Part shown: one piece after another, positions 63,527 through 64,000 of the stretch
Numbering within the stretch: the stretch's first letter is position 1
How the letters are laid out: each line of letters begins with the position of its first letter
From: Celeribacter baekdonensis
Lineage (GTDB): Bacteria; Pseudomonadota; Alphaproteobacteria; Rhodobacterales; Rhodobacteraceae
Reading direction: 5' to 3'
Assembly (NCBI RefSeq): GCF_900102315.1
Contig: NZ_FNBL01000001.1
Coordinates: 447,841 to 511,840, forward strand
Length of the DNA stretch: 64,000 nt
Position numbers and translations under genes: made by a program
Notes under the pieces: generated by a model
The model's input: the letters and a program-made list of their open reading frames with translations, nothing else
Told to the model about the DNA's origin: nothing
Database searches by the model: none

Positions 63527-64000
63527 GACGCCACCCGCGCTGCATGCTCAGAATCTGTCAGGTGATAGCGTGGGGAAATGAAGTCCTCGGCCCGGATGAT
63601 CCAACCGCCTTTGCCGCCCTTGCGTGTGCGCGCGTATTTGCGTGAGGTCGGGCGGCGATCTGCCAGAGCGTAATAGTAATTGCGCCGGGCAATGCCGTAA
63701 GCGTCGGCCAAGTGATGCGGGGCCAAAGATTGCGCAATATGCGCGGCCTCGATGGTCTGTGGCCCAATCGCCCCATCCACCGCAATCCTCTGCCCCATAT
63801 CGGTCAAAAGCCGCTGCAAAATCCGCACGGCAGTGCCGCCCGAGTTGACATACATGTCGAACACGCTGGCTTGCAAAACCGGGGGCAATTCGTCGATGCG
63901 GGGGCGGTGAAAGTAATGTTCGACAAAAATGTCGCGCGCCTGAACCCGCGTCAGCTTGCGCAGGTCGGATGTCGTCACCCGCCCGTCGCCATCCACATCG
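63517..64000 (-). CDS. Holin-associated N-acetylmuramidase (GH108), N-terminus beyond window
   Basis: The visible 160 residues cover the end of the GH108 catalytic domain (LPPVLQASVFDMYVNSGGTAVRILQRLL) and a C-terminal peptidoglycan-binding domain type 3 (VDGAIGPQTIEAAHIAQSL ... GIARRNYYYALADRRPTSRKYARTRKGGKGGWIIRAEDFI). The catalytic Glu near the start of the family lies upstream, outside the window. Near the edge, DVDGDGRVTTSD has the spacing of a 12-residue EF-hand calcium loop, not expected in a muramidase. Together with the holin it is the GTA lysis pair; a prophage endolysin is the alternative, but no phage genes are near. Confidence 0.85.
   Translation of the reverse strand, partial: DVDGDGRVTTSDLRKLTRVQARDIFVEHYFHRPRIDELPPVLQASVFDMYVNSGGTAVRILQRLLTDMGQRIAVDGAIGPQTIEAAHIAQSLAPHHLADAYGIARRNYYYALADRRPTSRKYARTRKGGKGGWIIRAEDFISPRYHLTDSEHAARVASWG

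Overview
The window is about 60 percent G+C, densely coded chromosomal DNA from an alphaproteobacterium, almost certainly a member of the Roseobacter/Rhodobacter group (Rhodobacterales). The grounds are a secD-secF fusion, the gene order trpG-trpD ... trpC-moaC-moeA-lexA-comEC-gltX-gltA, a GAACN7GAAC type SOS box, a TRAP dicarboxylate cluster, and a holin/N-acetylmuramidase pair like the lysis genes of the Rhodobacterales gene transfer agent (GTA). I found no tRNA, rRNA, CRISPR array, insertion sequence or prophage structural gene.

Left part (1-33 kb) is mostly housekeeping: a partial glutathione S-transferase divergent from a WYL regulator; an ArsC-like reductase; O-acetylhomoserine sulfhydrylase with a structured leader; the cytochrome c maturation genes ccmABCDG; secDF-yajC; a glyoxalase; a membrane-anchored pentapeptide-repeat protein; serS; uvrA and a Nudix hydrolase; lpd and a LysR regulator; an MFS transporter; queA; a giant AsmA/YhdP-like protein; a peroxiredoxin with a ferritin-like DUF455 protein; and an M23 peptidase overlapping a bactofilin gene.

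The middle (33-48.6 kb) is more accessory. An A+T-richer stretch holds one orphan gene (33.2-34.3 kb). A MerR regulator with a classical 19-bp-spacer promoter heavily overlaps a carboxymuconolactone-decarboxylase-like gene. After a divergent polysaccharide deacetylase come trpG and trpD, but trpC lies 9 kb further on. Between them sit a TRAP dicarboxylate transporter with two tandem binding-protein paralogues, a DctB/DctD two-component system whose DctD lacks the sigma-54 contact loop and the Walker A lysine, and a cytochrome P450.

The right part (48.6-64 kb) returns to the core order trpC-moaC-moeA-lexA (with an overlapping SOS operator)-comEC-gltX-gltA, then an enoyl-CoA hydratase-like gene, a DUF2087 gene, ccmF-ccmH, and at the edge a tightly overlapping operon of N-acetylmuramidase, GTA-type holin and three small uncharacterised genes. 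Two convergent intergenic regions carry related palindromic repeats, and a 26-bp motif ending in TAAATACTCA recurs next to gene ends. The most interesting items are the extended lysis operon, the degenerate DctD, the repeated motif and the palindrome family.
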